Below, piece by piece: positions 44,316-52,436 of a stretch of DNA of 64,000 nucleotides. How positions within the stretch are numbered: the first letter of the stretch is position 1; each line of letters begins with the position of its first letter. The notes beneath the pieces are model-generated. The model worked only from the letters and a program-made list of their open reading frames with translations. It made no database searches and had not been told where the DNA came from. Location of the stretch: the NCBI RefSeq assembly GCF_026712185.1, contig NZ_JAPPUX010000003.1, forward strand, positions 675,838 to 739,837, read 5' to 3'. Made by a program: the position numbers and the translations under genes. This DNA comes from Nocardioides pini. Its GTDB lineage: Bacteria; Actinomycetota; Actinomycetes; Propionibacteriales; Nocardioidaceae.

Positions 44316-47300
44316 TGGCTGGCTACAACGAGGTCGTGTTCGAGACAGAAATTTGCGGGCACCTGTCCCACAACGGATGGCTGTACTCGGCGAACGATGT
44401 TGGTTACGACAGGGAGCGGGCGCTCTTTCCCGAGGACCTGTTTGCCTGGCTGGAGGAGACGCAGCCGGCGGCGTACGAGAAGGCGCTGAAGGCGGCCGGG
44501 TCGCCGGCGAAGTTCATCGACGTGCTCACCACGGCGCTAGACAAGCCCCTGGAGCACGGCGGCGGGACGCTGAACATCCTGCGCAACGGGGTGCAGTACA
44601 TCGGAGGCGGCCGGCTGAAGATGGCGCAGTTCCGTCCCGAGACAGCGTTGAACGAAACGACCAACGCCCACTACGCAGCGATGCGGGTCCGGGTGATGCG
44701 GCAGGTGCACTTCTCCACGGCTGACCAGCGCAGCATCGACCTGGTGTTCTTCGTCAACGGTCTCCCGGTGGCGACGGTGGAGCTGAAGACCCACTTCACC
44801 CAGTCGTTGGACGAGGCGATCCAGCAGTACCGCAGGGATCGCAACCCGGTGACCAACGGCCGACTTGAGCCGCTGTTGTCGTTCGGGCACCGGGCGCTGG
44901 TGCACTTCGCGGTCTCCAACGACCTGGCGGCGATGACGACCAGGCTGGAGGGGGAGAAGACCCACTTCCTGCCGTTCAACACCGGCTACGACGCCGGGGC
45001 CGGCAACCCGCCTGGCGGGGACGGCAAGTCGGCGACGGCGTACTTGTGGGAGCGAGTGTGGGAGAAGGACGCCTGGCTCACGATCATCGGACGTCTGATG
45101 CTCGTGGAGACCAAGGAGGAGTGGGACGTCGCCACCGGCACCTCGGTGCGTCGCACCAGCATGCTGTTCCCCCGGTTCCACCAGTGGGAGGCTGTCACGG
45201 ACATCGTGGCCGCGGTCGCCGAGGAGGGTGTGGGGCAGAGGTACCTGATCGAGCACTCCGCCGGGTCGGGGAAGACCAACACGATCGCCTGGACCGCGCA
45301 CCGGCTGGCCCGGCTGCACGTGGACAACAAGAAGGTCTTCGACTCCGTCATCGTGGTCGTCGATCGCACCGTGCTCGACGGGCAGCTCCAGGAGGCCATC
45401 CGTCAGCTCGATGGAAACAAGATCGTGGCCACCATCAGCCCCGAGGATGTCCGCAAGGCGGGCGCGAAGTCGAAGTCGAGCCTGCTCGCGACTGCGTTGA
45501 AGAACGGTGAGCTGATCATCGCGGTGACGGTGCAGACGTTCCCGTACGCGCTGGAGGAGATCCGGGCCGACGCTGGGCTGAAGGGCAAGAAGTTCGCCGT
45601 CATTGCCGATGAGGCGCACTCCTCGCAGTCCGGGCAGATCTCCTCCAAGCTGAAGCAGGTCCTGACCGCGGAGGAGCTCCAGGAGATCGAGGACGGTGGC
45701 GAGATCGACGTCGAGGCGATCCTCGCCTCGGAAATGAGCGAACGCGCGGAATCGCCCAACATCTCCTACCTAGCCTTTACCGCCACCCCGAAGAACAAGA
45801 CACTCGAGCTGTTCGGCCGCAAGGGCCCCGACGGGAAGCCCCGCGAGTTCCACCTGTACTCGATGAAGCAGGCCATCGAGGAGGGCTACATTCTCGACGT
45901 CCTCAAGGGCTACCAGGCCTACGAGACCGCCCTGAAGATCGCCGGCAACGCCAACAGCGAAGGCGAGGTCGAAGAGGGTGCCGCACGCAAGGGCCTGATG
46001 CGGTGGGTGCGGCTGCATCCCACCAATATCAGCCAGAAGGTGCAGATCATCGTCGAGCACTTCCACACCAACGTCGCCCACCTGCTGGAAGGCAAGGCCA
46101 AGGCGATGGTGGTGACGGACTCCCGTAAGGCTGCGGTGAAGTACAAGATGGCCATCGACGCCTACATCGCCAAGCGCGCCGCCGAGGACGCCTCCTACAA
46201 CTACCGGACCCTGGTCGCGTTCTCCGGTGGGGTGCGGATGGACGAGGACGAGGTCTGGGCATCCGACTGGGGTCCGGTGCCGGACAAGGACGACGAGTTC
46301 ACCGAGGCCAACATGAATCCCGGCGCTGGTGCAGATCTCGCGGCGGCGTTCAAGGGCGAGACCTACAAGATCATGCTGGTCGCCAACAAGTTCCAGACTG
46401 GGTTCGACCAGCCGCTGCTCTCGGCGATGTACGTCGACAAGAAACTCTCCGGCGTGACGGCGGTGCAGACGCTATCCCGGCTCAACCGCACCCACCGCAC
46501 GGCATCGGGGGAGCAGAAGCGCAAGACGTTCGTCATCGACTTCGTCAACAAGCCCGAGGACATCAAGGCCGCATTCGAGCCCTACTTCAAGAACGCCACA
46601 CTGGAGACCGAGACCGACCCCTACGTCGTGGTGCACCTGGCGACCAAGCTCGCTCAGGCCGGCATCTACACCGAGGACGACGTCCGCAAGGTCGCCGAGT
46701 TGTGGGTCACCCGCAAGGGCAACAACGCTCTCTCCGCAGCGATCAGCCCCGCACAGCACGACTTCGCACGCCGCTACGCCCGGGCACTGGAGGAAGACGA
46801 CAAGGTCACCCTCAACACCCTCGATCTGTTCCGCAAGGACGTCTCGACCTACGTGCGGCTCTACGACTTCATGAGCCAGATCGTCGACTACGGTGACCCC
46901 TACCTGGAGATGCTCTCCATCTACCTGCGCCTCCTCGAACGGGTCATCGACGACTCCTCGTGGGCAGCGGAGGTTGATCTCTCCGATGTCGTCCTCGTCG
47001 GTGTCAAGCACACCAAAAGCACCCAGGTCGACATCTCGTTGACCGGCGACGGACAGCTCAAGGGCATCAGCGCCGCCGGCACCGGCACCAAGAAGGAACC
47101 GAAGTACGTCGCCCTACAGGTCGTCATCGACAAGATGAACGACCTCTTCGGCGCCGAAGCCTTCACCGAGTCCCAGGTGCGCGAGTTCGTCAACGGCCTC
47201 GTCCAACGACTGCTCGCCTATCCCGACTTGGTCAAGCAGACCCAGGTGAACTCGAAGAAGCAGTTTCTGGAATCCCAGGACTTCCAATCGGCGGTCACCG

Positions 47301-47443
47301 AGGCAGTCATCGACAACCAAGGCGCCCACAACACGATGGCCGACTACTTCTTCAGCGACGGTCCCGGGATCAACGGCGTCGTCCTTGCGCTGGCGGACGC
47401 GTTCTACGAAGCGGCGATCGACGAGTCGGCAGTCGTCCGCTGA
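44315..47443 (+). CDS. hsdR: type I restriction enzyme R subunit (helicase-nuclease)
   Basis: ATP-driven translocase and nuclease of the type I system. The 1042-aa product has an N-terminal PD-(D/E)xK nuclease region (SIDLVFFVNGLPVATVELKT). Walker A is HSAGSGKTNT (Lys about 320), the DEAH box VIADEAHSSQSGQ (about 432), motif III YLAFTATPKNKTLELFG, and motif VI region VQTLSRLNRTHR. A C-terminal helical domain binds the methylase core. ATG 44315 (or GTG 44312) overlaps the hsdS stop. No frameshift or truncation, so the system looks active. Confidence 0.96.
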   Translation: MAGYNEVVFETEICGHLSHNGWLYSANDVGYDRERALFPEDLFAWLEETQPAAYEKALKAAGSPAKFIDVLTTALDKPLEHGGGTLNILRNGVQYIGGGRLKMAQFRPETALNETTNAHYAAMRVRVMRQVHFSTADQRSIDLVFFVNGLPVATVELKTHFTQSLDEAIQQYRRDRNPVTNGRLEPLLSFGHRALVHFAVSNDLAAMTTRLEGEKTHFLPFNTGYDAGAGNPPGGDGKSATAYLWERVWEKDAWLTIIGRLMLVETKEEWDVATGTSVRRTSMLFPRFHQWEAVTDIVAAVAEEGVGQRYLIEHSAGSGKTNTIAWTAHRLARLHVDNKKVFDSVIVVVDRTVLDGQLQEAIRQLDGNKIVATISPEDVRKAGAKSKSSLLATALKNGELIIAVTVQTFPYALEEIRADAGLKGKKFAVIADEAHSSQSGQISSKLKQVLTAEELQEIEDGGEIDVEAILASEMSERAESPNISYLAFTATPKNKTLELFGRKGPDGKPREFHLYSMKQAIEEGYILDVLKGYQAYETALKIAGNANSEGEVEEGAARKGLMRWVRLHPTNISQKVQIIVEHFHTNVAHLLEGKAKAMVVTDSRKAAVKYKMAIDAYIAKRAAEDASYNYRTLVAFSGGVRMDEDEVWASDWGPVPDKDDEFTEANMNPGAGADLAAAFKGETYKIMLVANKFQTGFDQPLLSAMYVDKKLSGVTAVQTLSRLNRTHRTASGEQKRKTFVIDFVNKPEDIKAAFEPYFKNATLETETDPYVVVHLATKLAQAGIYTEDDVRKVAELWVTRKGNNALSAAISPAQHDFARRYARALEEDDKVTLNTLDLFRKDVSTYVRLYDFMSQIVDYGDPYLEMLSIYLRLLERVIDDSSWAAEVDLSDVVLVGVKHTKSTQVDISLTGDGQLKGISAAGTGTKKEPKYVALQVVIDKMNDLFGAEAFTESQVREFVNGLVQRLLAYPDLVKQTQVNSKKQFLESQDFQSAVTEAVIDNQGAHNTMADYFFSDGPGINGVVLALADAFYEAAIDESAVVR

Positions 47444-47702
47444 ACACGTCAGCAAGAGAAGTTGCGATCCATGGCGGCTGGCGCGGTGTGCGTCCTAGGG
47501 CGGAGGACACTACAGCTCGGCAGCGTCCAGCGAGGGCGTGCCCGGCTGTACGACACCGACCATGAATCTCACTCGCATGCGTAAGCCCGCGACGCGGGAA
47601 ACCCTGGTCGGCTGCTGGTCGGGGTCTTCACCCAGGCCGAGTTGGCGACAACACTTCATGCGGATCGCACTCGCGCAAGTGAGCTGACGGCTGGACGCGG
47701 CA
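47444..47702. other. intergenic region between hsdR and the DUF262 operon
   Basis: About 260 bp without a convincing gene on either strand. Short frames lack ribosome-binding sites and similarity to anything recognised. No long inverted repeat or copy of the tmRNA 3' end was seen. It ends in the promoter of the DUF262 gene. Confidence 0.5.
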
Positions 47703-47708
47703 TAGCAT
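47703..47708 (+). promoter_or_regulatory. probable -10 element of the DUF262-AAA operon
   Basis: TAGCAT lies 6 nt before ATG 47715 with no ribosome-binding site between. This indicates a leaderless transcript and expression of the three-gene operon independent of hsdR. Confidence 0.45.
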
Positions 47709-47714
47709 TCCACC

Positions 47715-48878
47715 ATGACCGTTGAGACCTCGGATGAGCCGACCCCCTACGTCGAGGAGGTGTTCGGTGGCGAGAAGACCGGCGTCGAGATCGAGCAGAT
47801 CGGCACCGCGGGGGACGGGCAGATCGCAGACCCGTGGGACCCCGAGAAGATCCGCGTCTCGACGAAGAACTTCTCCCTGCGCAATGTGCTCGACATGATC
47901 GACTCTGACGACCTCGACCTGGCGCCCGACTTCCAGCGCAACAGGGTCTGGAAGCCCCGGCAGAAGTCGCGGCTGGTCGAAAGCCTCTTGCTGCAGATCC
48001 CTCTCCCGGCGTTCTACTTCGCCGAAGACACCGACGGCATGCTGCGCGTCGTCGACGGCCTACAAAGGCTGTCGACTATCCACGGCTTCGTGCGCAACCG
48101 TGAATTCGCCCTCACCGACCTCGAGTACCTAACGAACCAGCAGGGCGACCACTTCGATGATCTCCCGCCTGCCTTGCAGCGCCGGCTCAACAATGCCCAG
48201 ATCGTCGTGCACGTCATCGACCCAACGACCCCACCCGATGTCAAGTACGACATCTTCAAGCGCATCAATACCGGCGGTGAACCGCTCAACAGCATGGAGA
48301 TCCGGCACTGCATGAGCAGAGCGCGCAGCCGCGCCTTCCTCAAGCGGTGCGCGCAGAACGACGCGTTCTACACGGCCACCGGTGGCGCCTTGTGGGAGCA
48401 CGTGCGCATGCACGACCGCGAGTCGGTGCTCCGCTTCCTGGCGTTCCGACTCTTGGGCGACATCGAGTCCTACGACAAGTTCGGGTCGCTCGAGCGGCTG
48501 CTTGATCGCACGGTTGCCGATCTCGACGACGAGACGAGGGTCGACGACGTTCAGCTCGAGCAGTTGTACGCCGACTTCGATGCAGCCATGATCAAGTGCC
48601 ACGACCTGTTTGGGCGACACACGTTCCGTAAGTGGCCCCTGGGCAGCGATTACCGATCCCCAATCAACCGTGCCCTGCTCGAGAGCTGGGCGGTCACGCT
48701 GATCGAGGTCCCGTCCTCCCACCTCGCCGCACACTCTGACCGCATCGTCCAGGACACGCGTAGGGCGATGACCTCCGACTACGCATACATCGACTCCATC
48801 AGCTCGTCGACTGGCGACCCACGTCGCGTGACTACCCGGTTCCGCACCGCAGCCACCATCGTGGGGTACGACGCGTGA
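47715..48878 (+). CDS. DUF262 (GmrSD N-terminal/ParB-like) domain protein
   Basis: The 387-aa protein belongs to the DUF262 family, whose members include the GmrS half of the type IV enzyme GmrSD and several defence proteins. The diagnostic segment is DLAPDFQRNRVWKPRQKSRL, then VESLLLQIPLPAFYFAE and VVDGLQRLSTIHGFV. It has the DGLQR motif (about 114-118, DGQQR in many homologues) thought to bind or hydrolyse nucleotide. FKRINTGGEPLNSMEIRHCM follows. No DUF1524 HNH nuclease domain is present, so it is not a complete GmrSD. Its stop overlaps the start of the AAA ATPase gene (GTGA at 48875), so the two should act together. Confidence 0.88.
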   Translation: MTVETSDEPTPYVEEVFGGEKTGVEIEQIGTAGDGQIADPWDPEKIRVSTKNFSLRNVLDMIDSDDLDLAPDFQRNRVWKPRQKSRLVESLLLQIPLPAFYFAEDTDGMLRVVDGLQRLSTIHGFVRNREFALTDLEYLTNQQGDHFDDLPPALQRRLNNAQIVVHVIDPTTPPDVKYDIFKRINTGGEPLNSMEIRHCMSRARSRAFLKRCAQNDAFYTATGGALWEHVRMHDRESVLRFLAFRLLGDIESYDKFGSLERLLDRTVADLDDETRVDDVQLEQLYADFDAAMIKCHDLFGRHTFRKWPLGSDYRSPINRALLESWAVTLIEVPSSHLAAHSDRIVQDTRRAMTSDYAYIDSISSSTGDPRRVTTRFRTAATIVGYDA

Positions 48879-49954
48879 TCACCATGGTGCGGCTGCGGAA
48901 CTTCAAGCGGTTCCTCGACCAGTCGTTCGTGCTCACCGGCCTGACCGTGCTGACTGGGCTAAATTCGAGCGGCAAAAGTACCCTCGTCCAGTCCCTCCTG
49001 CTGGCCCACCAGGCTGGGCTCTCGCCTGGCGACCGTGTGCCCCTCAACGCCAAGCCGGGTCTCAGGCTTGGTCAGCCGGTCGACCTGCTGGCACTCGACG
49101 CCACCACGACTACCGTCGAGGTTGAGATCGACGTGGATGAGAGCACAACCGCCTGGGCTTTTGAGACGCAGTTTGATGGGTTCGAGGATGCGAGCTACGT
49201 CCTGTGCGACGACGCTCGAGCGCCGACCTTCCGTCCGATCTATCTCGGCGCTGAACGCCTCGGCCCCCGAACGTCCCATGGCTCAGCCCCGGCCGTCAGT
49301 GCAACCGTCGGCGACATCGAGCTGGGCGACGACGGGCGCTTCGTCGCACACGCGCTCGCCGTCCATGCTCGGCGCGACGTCGCACCCGACCTCGTTCATC
49401 CCAATCAGCCCAGAGTCACGACTCTCGCCTCGCAGACAGAGGCATGGATGAGCGAGCTTGTCGGCGCGATCCAGTTCGAGGCACGTCTCGTGCCCCGGAC
49501 CGACATAACGACGCTGCACGTCCGGTCGTCATCGCTCGGCGACTGGTTGCTGCCAACCAACGTCGGCTTCGGGATCAGCTACGCCCTTCCGGTGATCGTG
49601 GCCGGCCTAACCGCGCGACCCGGTGACCTGCTTGTGATCGACTCGCCTGAGGCTCATCTGCACCCAGCGGCCCAATCAGCGGTGGCTAGGTTCCTGGCCC
49701 GCGTGTCCTCGTGCGGGGTGCAAGTCATCGTCGAGACTCACAGCGACCACGTTCTCAACGGCATACGCCGATCGGTAGTGTCTGGGGAAGTCGCGTCGGA
49801 CACGGTGACGATCCACTTCCTCGCCGGTCGAGCCGAGCCTGAGCGGATCACCATCGACCAGCGCGGCCGGCCCGATCACTGGCCCGCCGGGTTCTTCGAT
49901 CAGATGGAAGTCGACCTGCGCTCGATCACCCGGCCTCGGCCGACGGATCGATGA
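48875..49954 (+). CDS. AAA-family ATPase with DUF3696-type C-terminus
   Basis: The 359-aa OLD/RecF-like ABC-class ATPase has an N-terminal RNFKRFLDQSFVLTGLTVLT, Walker A GLNSSGKST (Lys about 34), TNVGFGISYALPVIVAGL, Walker B LLVIDSPEAHLHP and VETHSDHVLNGIRRSVVSGE. The last segments are the pattern of DUF3696 proteins. There is no TOPRIM nuclease domain. GTG 48875 overlaps the DUF262 stop by 4 nt. Its own stop is overlapped by the third gene (ATGA at 49951). It probably senses or remodels a DNA or protein target for the other two subunits; this is inference from similar defence ATPases. Confidence 0.88.
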   Translation: MITMVRLRNFKRFLDQSFVLTGLTVLTGLNSSGKSTLVQSLLLAHQAGLSPGDRVPLNAKPGLRLGQPVDLLALDATTTTVEVEIDVDESTTAWAFETQFDGFEDASYVLCDDARAPTFRPIYLGAERLGPRTSHGSAPAVSATVGDIELGDDGRFVAHALAVHARRDVAPDLVHPNQPRVTTLASQTEAWMSELVGAIQFEARLVPRTDITTLHVRSSSLGDWLLPTNVGFGISYALPVIVAGLTARPGDLLVIDSPEAHLHPAAQSAVARFLARVSSCGVQVIVETHSDHVLNGIRRSVVSGEVASDTVTIHFLAGRAEPERITIDQRGRPDHWPAGFFDQMEVDLRSITRPRPTDR

Positions 49955-50883
49955 TCCCAGCGACCTTCGTCGTCGCCGAGCACGGCCTTGCCAGGCTCGG
50001 GACCTGCACCGAGGAGGCCGTCCACCAGTTCCTCGACGTCCTCGACGCCGCCGAGGCCAGCGCGCGAGTGGTGGCGTGGGAGGAGGTGTTCTCGGTCCCC
50101 ACCGACCCGTTCCCGACGCTGTCAGACTTCCTCTATCGCCCCGATTCTCCGATGGACCGCGACCTTCGGCTCCTGCTCGGACGACGAATCGAGAGGATGT
50201 CGTTCTGGGGTGCTGCGGAAGGCAGTCCTGAACTCGAGTGGACCGACGGTGACGACGGTGTCGACATCGCTCCTTCCATCGGGCTCTGTGTATCCCGAGT
50301 CGGCGCGGAGCCGTGGGCCCTACTGTCTCTCGCCGCTTCTCCGTCAATCGCAGGGCTCTGCCAGATGCGACCGCTCGGTGGCACGGGTAGCGCTGCGGCT
50401 GTCTGGTGCGTCGTCGAAATCGACCACCTGACTGCCTTCTGGCGGGACAGCCTGACCCGCTACGAGGCTACGCCTACGGAAATGAGCGCCGCCAGCGCCG
50501 CTGCATTCCCTCGTACTCACTTCGCACCCGAGGTGTGGACCCAGACGAACCGGTTCGAGGGCAGTTGGCGCGACGTGCGCGAACGTCTAGTTGAGGTGCT
50601 CTCAGGACTCGACGACGGCGCGGCTGCCGTCTTTGCTGTGGAGTCGCAGAACGACATGCGGGCACGGGTCATGAGCGCCGCCTATGGCGTCGACTGCTCG
50701 CCCGAGTCGCCCAATACCCACCGCAACGCAACGGCGATGCGCCGCCGAGAGGCCGAATTCGACGGCATCGTCCACGTGTGCGAGTGGCACGCCAAACTCG
50801 AGCCTCACCAGAATCGCGTGCACTTCGCAGTCGCCGAGGGTCGGCTACTTGTCGGAATCTTTGCCAAGCACCTTCCGACGTAA
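49951..50883 (+). CDS. unrecognised 310-aa protein, third gene of the DUF262-AAA operon
   Basis: No family was recognised. It has no signal peptide or membrane segment. Two regions stand out: an N-terminal half rich in acidic residues with several Trp (VVAWEEVFSVPTDPFPTLSD), and a compact C-terminal segment DGIVHVCEWHAKLEPHQNRV, then HFAVAEGRLLVGIFAKHLPT. The WHxK...R(V/I)HF...G.(L/I)xVG..xKHL pattern looks like a small beta-rich domain, perhaps nuclease- or RelE-like, but this is speculation. Its 4-nt overlap with the ATPase gene and lack of its own promoter argue that it is the effector or adaptor of one system. Third-position GC is lower than in the flanking chromosome. Confidence 0.75.
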   Translation: MIPATFVVAEHGLARLGTCTEEAVHQFLDVLDAAEASARVVAWEEVFSVPTDPFPTLSDFLYRPDSPMDRDLRLLLGRRIERMSFWGAAEGSPELEWTDGDDGVDIAPSIGLCVSRVGAEPWALLSLAASPSIAGLCQMRPLGGTGSAAAVWCVVEIDHLTAFWRDSLTRYEATPTEMSAASAAAFPRTHFAPEVWTQTNRFEGSWRDVRERLVEVLSGLDDGAAAVFAVESQNDMRARVMSAAYGVDCSPESPNTHRNATAMRRREAEFDGIVHVCEWHAKLEPHQNRVHFAVAEGRLLVGIFAKHLPT

Positions 50884-51168
50884 CCGCTCGTCGAAGTCCA
50901 GACCCAGCCACGCAGCCGTCGGATAGGGAGGGCGCTCATCCGTAGGAGGTCGCTCGCTCACGACGTCCGAGAAACCGGGGGGTGCCGAATTGAACGTCGT
51001 GGCGCCACACGTAGCGCATTGGCTCCGATGGATGCGATCCACCGGACGTGAGTGGATCCCGTATCCCGATGTGCGAGACCAGGATGCGTCGTGCTCCGTG
51101 CACAGAGCATCCCAGTGGTTGAGAGCCGCGGTTCGCGGGGCGGCACGGGGCTCCGCGTTGGGACACAC
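50845..51168 (-). CDS. possible small zinc-knuckle protein (hypothetical)
   Basis: A 107-aa minus-strand frame from GTG 51168 contains a CxxC pair in SQCATCGATTF and an upstream Cys-x2-His (LCTEHDASW). Its C-terminus is charged (LDFDERLRRKVLGKDSDK). It overlaps the 3' end of the plus-strand 310-aa protein by 39 bp. No ribosome-binding site or recognised family supports it, and base composition is only mildly coding-like. It is the best candidate gene in the 640-bp gap 50884-51526. It may instead be a fragment. Confidence 0.3.
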   Translation of the reverse strand: MCPNAEPRAAPRTAALNHWDALCTEHDASWSRTSGYGIHSRPVDRIHRSQCATCGATTFNSAPPGFSDVVSERPPTDERPPYPTAAWLGLDFDERLRRKVLGKDSDK

Positions 51169-51380
51169 AGCACCGGGGTATCTCTTAGATGCGTCCAGTG
51201 GTGCCTAAAGAGGCTGACTAGGGGACCGTGTGCAAACTTCCGGTTCGCCGTGTGCAGCGGGGCACGCATGGAGCGATGTCGGTGCGACTTCCACGCGTGG
51301 CACGCCATTTCGGGGAAGCCCTCACTCGCTCATCACCACGAGGCAGCAATCCAGCCAGCACCAGCCCTCACGTGGCACCA

Positions 51381-51417
51381 CACGACGCCCCGGCGGGCCT
51401 CCCGCCGGGGCGTCGTG
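51381..51417. terminator. 17-bp perfect stem-loop
   Basis: Arms 51381-51397 (CACGACGCCCCGGCGGG) and 51401-51417 are exact complements with a 3-nt CCT loop. No T-tract follows, as is common for GC-rich actinobacterial terminators. It lies in the gap between the defence genes and the DJ-1 gene and may mark the end of the accessory region. Confidence 0.7.
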
Positions 51418-51445
51418 CTGCCCGGGGGAGCGGTCCGGTCACCCG

Positions 51446-51474
51446 TTGGGTTGCGCAGCTCCGCTGGGTAGCGT
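51446..51474 (+). promoter_or_regulatory. promoter of the DJ-1/PfpI gene
   Basis: TTGGGT (51446-51451), exactly 17 nt, then TAGCGT (51469-51474). It lies 52 nt before the GTG at 51527, which has GAGGAG upstream. This is a standard leadered promoter layout. Confidence 0.55.
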
Positions 51475-51526
51475 CGAGGGACGGCGTCGACCGGCGCCGC
51501 CCCCTCCGCCCCCGAGGAGTACTCCC

Positions 51527-52225
51527 GTGCCCAAGATCCTGACCGTCCTCACCGGTGCCGACCACTGGACCCTGTCCGACGGGACGAAGCACCCGACCGG
51601 CTTCTGGGCCGAGGAGCTGCTCGCCCCGCTCGCTGTCTTCGACGAGGCGGGCATCGACGTCGACCTCGCCAGTCCGGGCGGCCGCACGCCCGTCGTCGAC
51701 GAGGGCAGCCTCGACCCGGGCGCCATCGGCGAGGAGGAGTCCGCGAAGCAGCGCGCGGCCCTCGACGCCCTCCAGGGCCGCCTCGCCTCCACGCTGGTCC
51801 TCGCCGACGTCGACCTCGACGACTACGACGCGGTCTTCGTCCCCGGCGGCCACGGCCCGATGGAGGACCTCGCGGTCGACGACGACCTCGGCCGCGTCCT
51901 GGTGACGATGCTCGACGCCGGCAAGGTCGTCTCGTCGGTGTGCCACGGTCCCGCCGGCCTGCTGCCCGCCACGCGCGAGGACGGCTCGTGGCTCTTCGAG
52001 GGGCGGGAGCTGACGGCGTTCACCGACGCCGAGGAGAAGCAGGCCGGGCTCGCCGACAAGGCGCCGTGGCTGCTCGAGTCGCGGCTGCGCGAGTCGGGCG
52101 CGTCGTTCTCCTCGGGCGAGCCGTGGGCGCCGTTCGTGGTCGTCGACGGCCGGCTCGTCACCGGCCAGAACCCGGCGTCCAGCACCCAGGCCGCGCAGGA
52201 GGTCGTGAAGCTGCTGCAGGGCTGA
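51527..52225 (+). CDS. DJ-1/PfpI family protein (type 1 glutamine amidotransferase-like)
   Basis: The 232-aa product resembles glyoxalase/chaperone members of the DJ-1/PfpI superfamily (Hsp31-like). It has KILTVLTGADHWTLSDGTKH, GFWAEELLAPLAVFDEAGID, DAVFVPGGHGPMEDLAVD and the nucleophile elbow SSVCHGPAGLL (Cys about 139). VVDGRLVTGQNPASSTQAA is typical of the Hsp31 branch, which detoxifies methylglyoxal. GTG 51527 with GAGGAG upstream is chosen over the much longer open frame, which has no similarity before this point. Confidence 0.92.
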   Translation: MPKILTVLTGADHWTLSDGTKHPTGFWAEELLAPLAVFDEAGIDVDLASPGGRTPVVDEGSLDPGAIGEEESAKQRAALDALQGRLASTLVLADVDLDDYDAVFVPGGHGPMEDLAVDDDLGRVLVTMLDAGKVVSSVCHGPAGLLPATREDGSWLFEGRELTAFTDAEEKQAGLADKAPWLLESRLRESGASFSSGEPWAPFVVVDGRLVTGQNPASSTQAAQEVVKLLQG

Positions 52226-52330
52226 GGATCGGGTCGGCGCAGCGCCGAGGTCGGCACGCCCCGGGCACGCCAGCGCCTCCGCGGCGAAGCCGGCGACCCA
52301 CGAGAAACGCCACGCACCCCTCGCCACCAC

Positions 52331-52369
52331 AGGACCTCCCCGCCGCGTGTCATCCGGCGGGGAGGTCCT
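52331..52369. terminator. 15-bp stem-loop downstream of the DJ-1 gene
   Basis: Arms AGGACCTCCCCGCCG (52331-52345) and CGGCGGGGAGGTCCT (52355-52369), 9-nt loop, followed by TGTGTTGT. A likely intrinsic terminator between the DJ-1 gene and the nonapeptide-repeat gene. Confidence 0.75.
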
Positions 52370-52436
52370 TGTGTTGTCGGGCCACTCATCCCGCACGGGT
52401 GAGGCGGCCTCCCTGCCGCCGACGCAGGCTGGGGGG

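Noticed and set aside
47444..47702. small genes in the hsdR-DUF262 gap
   Set aside because: Short frames on both strands lack ribosome-binding sites and coding bias.
51449..51462. possible att site (GCAGCTCC match to the ssrA 3' end) marking the island right edge
   Set aside because: Only nine bases match and they lie inside the DJ-1 promoter spacer; this is expected by chance.
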